Shown here: piece after piece, positions 1 through 6,641 of the stretch
How positions within the stretch are numbered: the stretch's first letter is position 1
How the letters are laid out: every line of letters starts with the position of its first letter
Assembly: GCA_964441705.1 (NCBI GenBank)
Contig: CAYTWF010000053.1
Coordinates: forward strand, 1-20,965
Length of the DNA stretch: 20,965 bases
Direction of reading: 5' to 3'
Source of the DNA: Eshraghiella sp964441705
GTDB lineage: Bacteria; Bacillota; Clostridia; Lachnospirales; Lachnospiraceae
Program-made: the position numbers and the translations under genes
Notes under the pieces: model-generated
Seen by the model: only the letters and a program-made list of their open reading frames with translations
What the model was told of the DNA's origin: nothing
The model's database searches: none

Positions 1-910
1 GTCTTGCGGCTCTCTCAAGAAGTCTTGAATGAAGATAGAATACATCACCCGGGTAAGCTTCACGTCCTGGTGGTCTCTTAAGGAGCAATGAAAGTGTACG
101 GTATGCAGCTGCATGCTTACTTAAGTCATCATACACTACAAGTACATCTTCTCCTCTTTCCATCCACTCTTCTCCAATTGCACATCCTGAATAAGGGGCA
201 ATATACTGAAGTGGTGCAAGCTCACTTGCTGTTGAAGCAACAATTGTTGTATAATCCATTGCTCCATATTCTGTAAGAGTCTGAACAATGGTAGCAACTG
301 TTGATGCTTTCTGTCCAATGGCAACATATATACAATGTACACCCTGACCCTTCTGATTAATGATTGTATCAATTGCAATAGCTGTTTTACCGGTCTGACG
401 GTCACCAATAATGAGTTCTCGCTGACCTCTTCCAATAGGAACCATTGCATCAATAGCTTTTATACCCGTCTGTAAAGGTGTATCAACTGATTTTCTTGAT
501 ATAACACCGGAGGCAACTCTTTCTATCTGACGATATTTGTCTGTTACGATAGGTCCTTTGCCATCTATAGGCTGTCCAAGTGAATTAACAACTCGTCCTG
601 TAAGTGAATCTCCAACAGGAACCTCTACAACTCGTCCCGTTGTCTTAACTGTATCTCCTTTGTTGATGTTACGTGCATCACCAAGTAATACAGCACCTAC
701 ATTATCCTCCTCAAGGTTGAGAACCATACCATATACTTCACCAGGGAATTCAAGAAGCTCTCCCTGCATGGCTTTTTCAAGTCCATGAATACGTGCAATA
801 CCGTCTGCCACCTGAATGACCGTACCTACTTCAGAGACGTCAAGCTCTGTTTTATATCTCATAATCTGCTCTTTAATAACTGAGCTGATTTCTTCCGGTC
901 TCAAATTCAT
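1..910 (-). CDS. atpA: F-type ATP synthase alpha subunit (3' part cut by window edge)
   Basis: Alpha subunit of the F1 head, which with beta forms the nucleotide-binding hexamer; the alpha sites are regulatory. Reading from the ATG at 908-910, the frame is open to the window edge and gives the N-terminal 303 residues (usual length about 500). It begins MNLRPEEISSVIKEQI, has the beta-barrel with VYGMVLNLEEDNVGAVLLG, and the Walker A motif GDRQTGKT at 383-406, the alpha-type version with Gln rather than beta's GGAGVGKT. SRLLERAAR at the edge is also an alpha hallmark. The ribosome binding site AGAAGGTG lies about 11 bases before the ATG, in the 32-base gap after atpH. It is the last visible gene of the atp operon; gamma, beta and epsilon should follow outside the window. 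Confidence 0.98.
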   Translation of the reverse strand, partial: MNLRPEEISSVIKEQIMRYKTELDVSEVGTVIQVADGIARIHGLEKAMQGELLEFPGEVYGMVLNLEEDNVGAVLLGDARNINKGDTVKTTGRVVEVPVGDSLTGRVVNSLGQPIDGKGPIVTDKYRQIERVASGVISRKSVDTPLQTGIKAIDAMVPIGRGQRELIIGDRQTGKTAIAIDTIINQKGQGVHCIYVAIGQKASTVATIVQTLTEYGAMDYTTIVASTASELAPLQYIAPYSGCAIGEEWMERGEDVLVVYDDLSKHAAAYRTLSLLLKRPPGREAYPGDVFYLHSRLLERAAR

Positions 911-942
911 AGGGCTTTTGCACCTTCTTTCTTCATTATGTT

Positions 943-1488
943 CTACACATCGATTTTATTAAGCTCTCTTGACAGGGTGTCCAGCCTGTGTCTTATACTG
1001 CTGTCCACTACTCTGTCTCCAATTCTTATGACCATTCCGCCAATAAGACTTTCATCTACTGCGTAGTTAATATTAAATTCTGTATACCCTGTAGTCTTAA
1101 GCAGTCTGTCCATGAGCTTCTGCTTCATAGCAGCTGATAATTCTGCAGGTGTGGTCACATACGCCGTTCCTATCTTCTTATACTCACGGACTCTGTCCAT
1201 AAAGTTGCCAAAGATTGCAGGTATATCCCTGCTTCGGTCCTTTTCTACAATCGTGACCAGAAATCCTGTCATTTCCTTTGAAACGAACCTGCCATATATA
1301 TTCTCTATGGTTTTGATTTTCTCTTCTTTTACAATCTTAGGGTGATTCAGGAATTCCATAAGGTCGTCATTATCATTGAATGATTCTAATACAGCCTGGG
1401 CCTCATCATATAATGAATCAACTTCATTCTGTTCCACAGCTACTTCAAAAAGCGCATCACCATAAGTTGCTGATACTAGCTTTGCCAT
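943..1488 (-). CDS. atpH: F-type ATP synthase delta subunit
   Basis: Delta subunit (OSCP homologue), a 181-residue peripheral-stalk protein joining the top of the alpha3beta3 head to the b subunits. The N-terminal half is the all-helical domain (SATYGDALFEVAVEQ at residues 6-20). The C-terminal third carries the family signature ESLIGGMVIRIGDRVVDSSI followed by a basic LDTLSREL tail. Length matches the family norm of about 180. The ATG at 1486-1488 has GGGTGAG six bases upstream and lies inside the last codons of atpF (13-base overlap), suggesting translational coupling. Identification rests on sequence signature and operon position. Confidence 0.96.
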   Translation of the reverse strand: MAKLVSATYGDALFEVAVEQNEVDSLYDEAQAVLESFNDNDDLMEFLNHPKIVKEEKIKTIENIYGRFVSKEMTGFLVTIVEKDRSRDIPAIFGNFMDRVREYKKIGTAYVTTPAELSAAMKQKLMDRLLKTTGYTEFNINYAVDESLIGGMVIRIGDRVVDSSIRHRLDTLSRELNKIDV

Positions 1489-1991
1489 GTTTGCTCACCC
1501 ATTTCATTCAGTGTTTCTTCGACTAATGACTCCTGTATCTGTGTATCTATATTCTTTGATACAACTTTTCCCGCCATCATAGTTGCAACAGCAATCATTT
1601 CTTTCTTCATATCATCAGCTGCTCTCTTCTTCTCAAGTTCAGCCTCTGTATTTGCTCTTTCAATAATTCTGGCGGCTTCTATCCTGGCCTCTTCAACAAT
1701 CTGCTCTTCTCTGGCAAGTGCCTTTTTGCGGGCATCTGCAAGAACAAGGTCAGCTGCCTTATCAGCATCCTTCATTCTCTCATCATACTGAGCCTTGAGC
1801 GCTGCCGCGTCTTCCTTCTGCTTCTCTGCATCAGCTATATTAGCCTCTATCATATCCTGACGTTTCTTCATAAGATTACGTACAGGGTTAAAAAGAAGAT
1901 ACGAGCCAAGCAGAAACAGTATGAAAATATTAATTGCAAGAATGACTGCATCATGAATTAGCTGTGGATCCAGATCAAATATTCTCTGCAA
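1476..1991 (-). CDS. atpF: F-type ATP synthase b subunit
   Basis: Subunit b of the peripheral stalk, 171 residues. There is one N-terminal membrane helix (about residues 13-34, AVILAINIFILFLLGSYLLF), then a long charged coiled coil rich in Ala, Glu, Lys and Arg (about 40-140), as expected for the b dimer that holds the F1 head fixed against F0. The conserved FNPVR...KR segment just after the helix is present. The start is a TTG at 1989-1991; GGGAGG seven bases upstream supports it. It sits 43 bases after atpE and overlaps atpH. Only one b-type gene is present, so a b homodimer is likely. Confidence 0.95.
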   Translation of the reverse strand: MQRIFDLDPQLIHDAVILAINIFILFLLGSYLLFNPVRNLMKKRQDMIEANIADAEKQKEDAAALKAQYDERMKDADKAADLVLADARKKALAREEQIVEEARIEAARIIERANTEAELEKKRAADDMKKEMIAVATMMAGKVVSKNIDTQIQESLVEETLNEMGEQTWQS

Positions 1992-2034
1992 GGTTAAGCC
2001 TCCCTTCTGTTATTCTATAGTGACCTGTCTACTA

Positions 2035-2301
2035 TCAGATCTTTCCAATAAGTGGGTTAGCGAATAACAGAATAATTGCTACGGCGAATCCATAAAGACC
2101 TGTTGTCTCTGCAACAGCCTGTCCTAAAAGCATTGTTGAGGTGATGTCTGACTTGGCACCAGGGTTGCGTCCTACGGCTGCAGCTGCATGACCTGCTGCG
2201 ATTCCCTGTCCAATACCAGGACCAAGACCAGCGATCATTGCAAGTCCTGCACCAATTGCTGAACACGCTAATACTAAAGCTCTACTTGTAATTTCTACCA
2301 T
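2035..2301 (-). CDS. atpE: F-type ATP synthase c subunit with sodium-binding signature
   Basis: Subunit c of the membrane rotor ring, 88 residues, two hydrophobic helices joined by the polar loop GRNPGA. The chosen start is the ATG at 2299-2301 (MVEITSRALV) because AGGAGG lies seven bases upstream; a TTG 18 bases earlier would put the ribosome binding site inside the gene. With this start, residue numbers coincide with the Ilyobacter tartaricus c subunit: Pro28, Gln32, Val63, Glu65, Thr66, Thr67 and Tyr70, the set known to bind Na+ in sodium-coupled F-ATPases. H+ enzymes usually lack the Gln plus Glu-Ser/Thr-Thr combination. Sodium coupling is therefore a strong inference, not a measurement. 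Confidence 0.97.
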   Translation of the reverse strand: MVEITSRALVLACSAIGAGLAMIAGLGPGIGQGIAAGHAAAAVGRNPGAKSDITSTMLLGQAVAETTGLYGFAVAIILLFANPLIGKI

Positions 2302-2321
2302 TTTAAATTCCTCCTGCAAAA

Positions 2322-3047
2322 TTAATCATCTGATATTTTGTCATTAATATATACCATTGTTAACATACTGAATACGTATGTCTGTATTGCACCTGAGAAC
2401 AGGTCGCAATATATGTGGATTACCGATGGAAGTCCAACTGTTAATGCCGTTGGAAGCAGACCATAGATAAGTCCCATCAGAATTGTACCTGACATTATAT
2501 TACCGAAAAGACGTAATGATAATGACAATGGCACTGCCACCTCACCGATTAAGTTAATCGGAAAAAGAATAGGCGATGGCTTAAATAAGTTCGTTATATG
2601 ATGTATTTTCTTAGCTCTGAGACCATTAATCTGAATCAAAAGAAATGTAATTAATCCCAAAGGAAGTGTAACACCATAATCCGCTGTCGGTGGACGAAGT
2701 CCGAACAGTCCCGATATATTACAGAAAAGAATGAACATAAATATTGCACATATCCAGTTCCTGAATCTAACTGCGTTCTTTCCCATAATTGATGAGACCA
2801 TATTGTCAATCGTCTGGACAAATAATTCCAAAACATTCTGAAGACCCTTTGGCTTATCCTCCGGTCGGGCTCTTACTATTTTGTGGTGTCCTACTATCAT
2901 TAAAATAACCAGCACCACTGTAACAATAAGTAATCCAACATGAGTGGTCGTTATCCAGAATTCCTGACCAAACAACGTATACTTGAGAAGACCCTTAATA
3001 TAAAAGTCAACATCTGCAAGTATCATGCCGGAAAGCTGTCCCGTCAC
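2322..3047 (-). CDS. atpB: F-type ATP synthase a subunit
   Basis: Subunit a, the stator membrane protein that forms the two ion half-channels beside the c ring; 241 residues with five or six membrane helices. The essential arginine is visible in PLSLSLRLFGN (about Arg179), the strongest family signature. Further conserved parts are NISGLFG and the C-terminal Q-T-Y-V-F segment. The start is a GTG at 3045-3047 with GAAGGTGAG just upstream; an internal ATG at residue 8 is possible but lacks a good site. It lies 13 bases after atpI and 20 bases before atpE, in the usual gene order. Confidence 0.97.
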   Translation of the reverse strand: MTGQLSGMILADVDFYIKGLLKYTLFGQEFWITTTHVGLLIVTVVLVILMIVGHHKIVRARPEDKPKGLQNVLELFVQTIDNMVSSIMGKNAVRFRNWICAIFMFILFCNISGLFGLRPPTADYGVTLPLGLITFLLIQINGLRAKKIHHITNLFKPSPILFPINLIGEVAVPLSLSLRLFGNIMSGTILMGLIYGLLPTALTVGLPSVIHIYCDLFSGAIQTYVFSMLTMVYINDKISDD

Positions 3048-3060
3048 ATTCTCACCTTCT

Positions 3061-3453
3061 TTATTGTGTATTTTTATGACTTGTAATTCTATTAAGCAGC
3101 GGCTGTATATAAGCCGATACCTTAAGTCCCATTAATCCAACCAGCATTGTAATGGCATTAACCCATCCTGTCCACGCTGCAAGAACAATAAGACCCATAA
3201 CTACAATTAATCTACCAACTGCATTCCATGCAATAAATGCAGAATGATGGCTGTCCCTGTACATCGACTGTCTGATAACCAGGTTCATATGCAGTGCCAT
3301 GCATACAGCCATAACAGTACCTGCCACAAGTCCAAGTTCACATCTTAATCTGTCATGTGTGAAAATAAGAATTGGAATAGATACGATTACAAAATAAACA
3401 AGAATTCCAAAAATAAGATATTTGAGAGTTGTAGAGTTGTCTTCACTCATCAT
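3061..3453 (-). CDS. atpI: ATP synthase subunit I-like membrane protein
   Basis: Small membrane protein of 130 residues with four predicted helices: about residues 11-30, 38-58, 76-95 and 97-115. Position between atpZ and atpB and the four-helix outline fit the AtpI/UncI group, which assists c-ring assembly and may help supply cations. Sequence conservation in this family is low, so the call leans on context. The start is ATG (a second ATG follows at once), with AAGGAA about eight bases upstream, and the first 11 bases overlap the end of atpZ, so translation is probably coupled. The gene ends 13 bases before atpB. Confidence 0.8.
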   Translation of the reverse strand: MMSEDNSTTLKYLIFGILVYFVIVSIPILIFTHDRLRCELGLVAGTVMAVCMALHMNLVIRQSMYRDSHHSAFIAWNAVGRLIVVMGLIVLAAWTGWVNAITMLVGLMGLKVSAYIQPLLNRITSHKNTQ

Positions 3454-3715
3454 GTCTTTCCTTCCTGCCCTTATCTGTTAAATCACTCTTTCCGGTGTCC
3501 CCGTCATCATCCTTTGACGCTGCCATAGCCATCCTGTATACATTGCGGCCACCTGCAAGCATGCCCAGAATCATAAGCGGAATAAACGTATGAATTCCAA
3601 ACCTGTTATCCAGCCAAAGTCCAAGAGCAACACACATTGCGATTGGAACAATCATACTGATTCCCAGCTGTGTTATTAAAGCTAATGACTTAAAAACACT
3701 TTTCTTATATTTCAA
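3443..3715 (-). CDS. atpZ: AtpZ/AtpI-family small membrane protein, first gene of the atp operon
   Basis: A 90-residue protein with two membrane helices (about residues 10-34 and 43-61) linked by the motif GLWLDNRFGIHTF, then a charged tail rich in Asp, Lys and Arg. The two-helix hairpin with GxWLDxxFG is typical of AtpZ-type proteins placed at the head of atp operons, which are thought to act with AtpI in ion supply or assembly. The start is TTG at 3713-3715, with GAGGAAA about eight bases before. The gene opens the operon about 80 bases downstream of the proposed transcription start. Confidence 0.8.
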   Translation of the reverse strand: MKYKKSVFKSLALITQLGISMIVPIAMCVALGLWLDNRFGIHTFIPLMILGMLAGGRNVYRMAMAASKDDDGDTGKSDLTDKGRKERHDE

Positions 3716-3744
3716 CGACTTTTCCTCTGCTCCTACCTACTTTC

Positions 3745-3818
3745 AGTTATTATTAACTAAATGGAGTAGTTTATAAACTAATTGCATAACAACGGATATA
3801 TTATATCTGATTTCAGAT
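3745..3818. repeat. Three short inverted repeats in the atp promoter and leader
   Basis: Three 14-base dyads are seen: AGTTATTATTAACT (3745-3758, 5-base arms, 4-base centre), TAGTTTATAAACTA (3767-3780, perfect palindrome) and ATCTGATTTCAGAT (3805-3818, 6-base arms, 2-base centre). The last lies between the -35 and -10 boxes and the other two downstream of the predicted start. The region is AT-rich, so some dyads are expected by chance. They could be operators. Confidence 0.5.
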
Positions 3819-3828
3819 AAAAAGTCTA
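3800..3828 (-). promoter_or_regulatory. Proposed sigma-A-type promoter of the atp operon
   Basis: On the minus strand, TAGACT (3823-3828) and a perfect TATAAT (3800-3805) are separated by 17 bases. The predicted start near 3793 leaves an untranslated leader of about 78 bases before atpZ. The spacer contains most of a 14-base inverted repeat (3805-3818). No terminator is visible between rpiB and this promoter, so read-through from the upstream operon is also possible. Confidence 0.55.
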
Positions 3829-3853
3829 TAATTATGCCAATAACAATTAAATA

Positions 3854-4282
3854 CTAATCCTCAATCAGATTGATTCTTCTGATATGTCTCTCCTCGTTGC
3901 TGAATTCAGTATCAAGGAACATATCAACAATCTCCTCAGCAAGCTTTTCATCTACCTCAGATGCTCCAAGGGCAAGCATATTGGCATTATTATGAAGCCT
4001 TGTCATCTTTGCCTGATTAAGGCTTGTACACAATGCGCACCTGATACCCTTGACCTTATTAGCAGATATGGAAATTCCAATTCCTGTAGTGCATATAACA
4101 ATTCCTCTGTCACATTCCCCTGCTGCAACAGCTCTGGCTGCCGCCTTTGCAAATATAGGATAATCACATGACTCCAGTCCATAACAGCCGAAATCCTTAT
4201 ACTCCAATCCTCTTTCTCTGAGATGGTTAATTACTGCCATCTTGAGCTCATATCCTCCGTGGTCTGAACCTAATGCTATCAT
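3854..4282 (-). CDS. rpiB: Ribose 5-phosphate isomerase B
   Basis: Interconverts ribose 5-phosphate and ribulose 5-phosphate in the pentose phosphate pathway. 142 residues, normal for RpiB/LacAB proteins. It opens MIALGSDHGGYELK, where Asp7 and His8 are the conserved substrate-binding pair; the active-site Cys64 sits in GIVICTTGIGISISANK, and His97 in RLHNNANMLALG. The C-terminal ERHIRRI is also conserved. ATG at 4280-4282 is preceded by AGGAGG and overlaps the stop of the phosphatase gene by four bases (ATGA), pointing to coupled translation. A related allose-phosphate or galactose-phosphate isomerase is possible, but no sugar-utilisation genes are near. Confidence 0.94.
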   Translation of the reverse strand: MIALGSDHGGYELKMAVINHLRERGLEYKDFGCYGLESCDYPIFAKAAARAVAAGECDRGIVICTTGIGISISANKVKGIRCALCTSLNQAKMTRLHNNANMLALGASEVDEKLAEEIVDMFLDTEFSNEERHIRRINLIED

Positions 4283-4752
4283 TGCTTGTCCTCCTGATTA
4301 TTATTAATTATGTGAAGCTTCTCTTCAACTTTAACTACCCATTCCTTAATTGATTCAAAAAACATGGAATACAGCTGTGCTTCTCCGCCATATGGGTCAA
4401 CAATATCCCCACTGCCTCCTGCAAATTCCATTATTGTATATACATTCTGTGCTTTTTCAAAATCCTGAAGTATTTTGTTCTTCTGCTCCCTGTCCATTGT
4501 AAGGATAAGAACATCTTCGCCCATATCTTCCTCTGTAAGCAGTGCAGATGTTCCGTTCTCCAGAATAATGCCATTATTTCTTAACAGCGAATATGCCTTA
4601 GGATTATATGGCTCAGGAAAAAGAACAATTAATCCTCTTGACTGGACTGTAAGCCACTCGTCTCTCTTAATTGCCTTCATAATTGCTTCTGCCACCGGAC
4701 TACTGCAGGAATTATCCATACATACAAATATTAATTTATTATATTTTCCCAA
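4279..4752 (-). CDS. Low-molecular-weight phosphatase family protein (YwlE type) lacking the P-loop arginine
   Basis: 157 residues with the fold markers of low-molecular-weight protein phosphatases: an N-terminal beta strand and P-loop (LIFVCMDNSCSSPVAEA) and a C-terminal general-acid loop DIVDPYGGE (Asp119). The family motif is C-x5-R-S/T; here Cys11 is kept but the arginine is replaced by Ser17 (codon AGT). The residue matching Thr11 of the protein-arginine phosphatase YwlE is Ser15. Position between sua5 and rpiB matches ywlE in Bacillus subtilis. Without the arginine, normal catalysis is doubtful; it may be a weak enzyme, a binder of phosphorylated residues, or a decayed gene. The frame is intact. 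TTG start with GGAGGAA seven bases upstream. Confidence 0.88.
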   Translation of the reverse strand: MGKYNKLIFVCMDNSCSSPVAEAIMKAIKRDEWLTVQSRGLIVLFPEPYNPKAYSLLRNNGIILENGTSALLTEEDMGEDVLILTMDREQKNKILQDFEKAQNVYTIMEFAGGSGDIVDPYGGEAQLYSMFFESIKEWVVKVEEKLHIINNNQEDKQ

Positions 4753-4777
4753 AAATGCTTCCTCCGTAACGGAATAA

Positions 4778-5833
4778 TCAGACCTTCTCTATCTTATGTC
4801 CAGCCGCCTTAAGCAGTCTGTTCATAACAGCCTGTCCTATCCCCTCTTCCGAAAAAGCTTCCGTATATATTATATCCACATTTTCATCATCAAATTGTCT
4901 CAACGCAGCAAAAAGATGTCTTGCAACCTCTTCACCGTGGGCACTGCTTCCCAGATTGATAACATATCCTTCTGAAAAATCACCAGCGTCCTCTGATGAC
5001 GTCATAATCCCAACCTTAAGTCCCTTAACTGTCCCTTCGTGAGCCAGTTCTTTCATTCTGTCAATTACTGCCACCCTGTCGCCTTCAATAATTGTAAGCT
5101 CGGCCCTTGGCGCATAGTGCCTGTATTTCATTCCTGGTGCTTTGGGCTTAACATTTCCCTTAACTCCAGTCATTAATGCCTTATCAAGTCTGACCTCACC
5201 AACTGTCTGTTCCAGCATCTCTCTGGTAATATACCCTGGTCTTAATATTACCGGGACGTCCTCTGTCAAATCAACAATTGTGGATTCCAGGCCAATATCA
5301 ATTGCCCCATCATCAATTATCATATCAATTCTTCCGCAAAGGTCCTCAATAACATGCTGTGCCGTAGTCGGACTCGGCCGTCCTGATATATTGGCACTTG
5401 GTGCTGCAATAAATGTACCTGACTCCTCAATAAGCTGCCTTGCAACCTGATGAGATGGAAGTCTCACTGCAACTGTATCAAGTCCTCCTGTTACCGTATC
5501 CGGAACACTGTCATTCTTCCTGACAATCATTGTAAGTGGTCCTGGCCAAAAAGCCGCTGCAAGTGCGTATGCCACATCTGGTATGTTGTCAGATAATCTA
5601 TTCAAATCCTCAGTCCTGGAGATATGCACAATAAGCGGATTGTCTGATGGTCTGCCCTTGGCCGCATATATCCTGGACGCTGCAGTGGTGTCAAAAGCAT
5701 CTCCGCCCAGTCCGTACACCGTCTCTGTTGGAAATGCAACAAGTCCTCCATCACGTATAATCTTAGCCGCTTTAGCAATTATCTCGTTATCCACCTGCTG
5801 GCTGCCTGTTATTTTACTAATTATTGTATTCAT
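4778..5833 (-). CDS. sua5: L-threonylcarbamoyladenylate synthase (Sua5/YwlC type)
   Basis: Makes threonylcarbamoyl-AMP from threonine, bicarbonate and ATP, the first step of the t6A modification at position 37 of ANN-decoding tRNAs. At 351 residues it is the long Sua5 form: a TsaC/YrdC domain (about 12-200) and a C-terminal Sua5 domain (about 235-345). Family motifs seen are GGLVAFPTETVYGLGGDA, the substrate-binding KGRPSDNPLIVH (Lys59, Arg61) and PSANISGRPSPT. The linker has the conserved PGMKYRHYAP. The ATG at 5831-5833 follows a purine-rich AGAAAGAAG. It is the first gene of the sua5-phosphatase-rpiB run, 25 bases before the phosphatase. Confidence 0.96.
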   Translation of the reverse strand: MNTIISKITGSQQVDNEIIAKAAKIIRDGGLVAFPTETVYGLGGDAFDTTAASRIYAAKGRPSDNPLIVHISRTEDLNRLSDNIPDVAYALAAAFWPGPLTMIVRKNDSVPDTVTGGLDTVAVRLPSHQVARQLIEESGTFIAAPSANISGRPSPTTAQHVIEDLCGRIDMIIDDGAIDIGLESTIVDLTEDVPVILRPGYITREMLEQTVGEVRLDKALMTGVKGNVKPKAPGMKYRHYAPRAELTIIEGDRVAVIDRMKELAHEGTVKGLKVGIMTSSEDAGDFSEGYVINLGSSAHGEEVARHLFAALRQFDDENVDIIYTEAFSEEGIGQAVMNRLLKAAGHKIEKV

Positions 5834-5871
5834 TGTATCTTCTTTCTGTCCAGTCTCCTGTATACAGTGAT

Positions 5872-5900
5872 ATTCTATACACTAATAACGTCAAAGTCAA
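5872..5900 (-). promoter_or_regulatory. Promoter of the sua5-phosphatase-rpiB operon
   Basis: On the minus strand, TTGACT (5895-5900) and TAGAAT (5872-5877) each match the consensus at five of six positions and are 17 bases apart. The predicted start near 5865 gives a leader of about 32 bases. The -35 box abuts the stop codon of the amidase gene. TGTATA and TATACA, 11 bases apart, flank the start region (about 5859-5881). Confidence 0.65.
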
Positions 5901-5901
5901 T

Positions 5902-6609
5902 TTATTGTTGAAAATACGCGTTAATTCCTTCCTTAATACCATTAGCGGTTTTGGTCTGATATTTCTTATCAGAAAGCATAGCCGCCTCCTGTGAATTACT
6001 TAAAAAACCACATTCTACAATTACAGTAGGGCATGCTGTATGTATCAGCATATAATAGCTGTCATTGGATTTGGCTGACCGGGTATTGTTATTGTCCACG
6101 TTGACTTTCATTGATGATTGAATAATCTCTGCAAGCTGTCTGCCCTTGTCAGAATGCCTGTAATAAAAGACCTGTGCCCCGCATACACTGCTGTCTGTAA
6201 AGCTGTTCTGGTGAATACTTATAACAAGCTCAGCCTTGGATTCCTCAATTATTCTGCAGCGCTCCCGCATGTCGGCAGCTTTCTTATTACCGTCCTCAGA
6301 CTTATACAGACCATTGTCATCCTTGCGTGTCATTACAACTGTGTAGCCCTCCTGTTCAAGCATATCCCTGAGGATACAGCTTATACTAAGGTTAATGTCT
6401 TTTTCAATGGTATCATTTTTCCCAACCTTACCAGGGTCATCGCCCCCATGTCCAGGGTCAATTACAATCACATGACCATTGCCAATATCGTTTACCGCCG
6501 CTGTTACTCCTGTCTCAGCCGGAAGCCCATATCTAAATACAATATAAACCGCCTCCAACAGCATCAGTGACGCAATAATATTAATTACTCTTCTATTCAT
6601 CTCACACAT
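5902..6609 (-). CDS. N-acetylmuramoyl-L-alanine amidase, CwlD-like (Amidase_3)
   Basis: Zinc amidase that cleaves the amide bond between muramic acid and the stem peptide of peptidoglycan. 235 residues: an N-terminal membrane anchor or signal (about 8-25) then one Amidase_3 domain (46-233). Zinc ligands fit His54 (DPGHGG), Glu69 (IEKDINLS) and His133 (SIHQNS); Glu199 in VECGFLSN is the catalytic glutamate. No extra wall-binding repeats, so size and layout resemble CwlD, which prepares muramic lactam in spore cortex, but a vegetative role is possible. Start is uncertain: ATG at 6607-6609 or at 6598-6600, neither with a strong ribosome binding site. Last gene of the GH18-BMP-amidase run, 32 bases after the lipoprotein gene. 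Confidence 0.92.
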   Translation of the reverse strand: MCEMNRRVINIIASLMLLEAVYIVFRYGLPAETGVTAAVNDIGNGHVIVIDPGHGGDDPGKVGKNDTIEKDINLSISCILRDMLEQEGYTVVMTRKDDNGLYKSEDGNKKAADMRERCRIIEESKAELVISIHQNSFTDSSVCGAQVFYYRHSDKGRQLAEIIQSSMKVNVDNNNTRSAKSNDSYYMLIHTACPTVIVECGFLSNSQEAAMLSDKKYQTKTANGIKEGINAYFQQ

Positions 6610-6641
6610 CCGGTGAATGACTTGTTATTATAATATATGCA

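Noticed and set aside
88..788. Open frames on both strands over the first 800 bases
   Set aside because: They are out of frame with atpA, which is open from 910 to the edge with clear alpha-subunit motifs.
3745..3758. Rex-type redox operator in the atp leader
   Set aside because: GTTA and TAAC half-sites are present but separated by four bases, where a Rex site would have six; kept only as an unassigned dyad.
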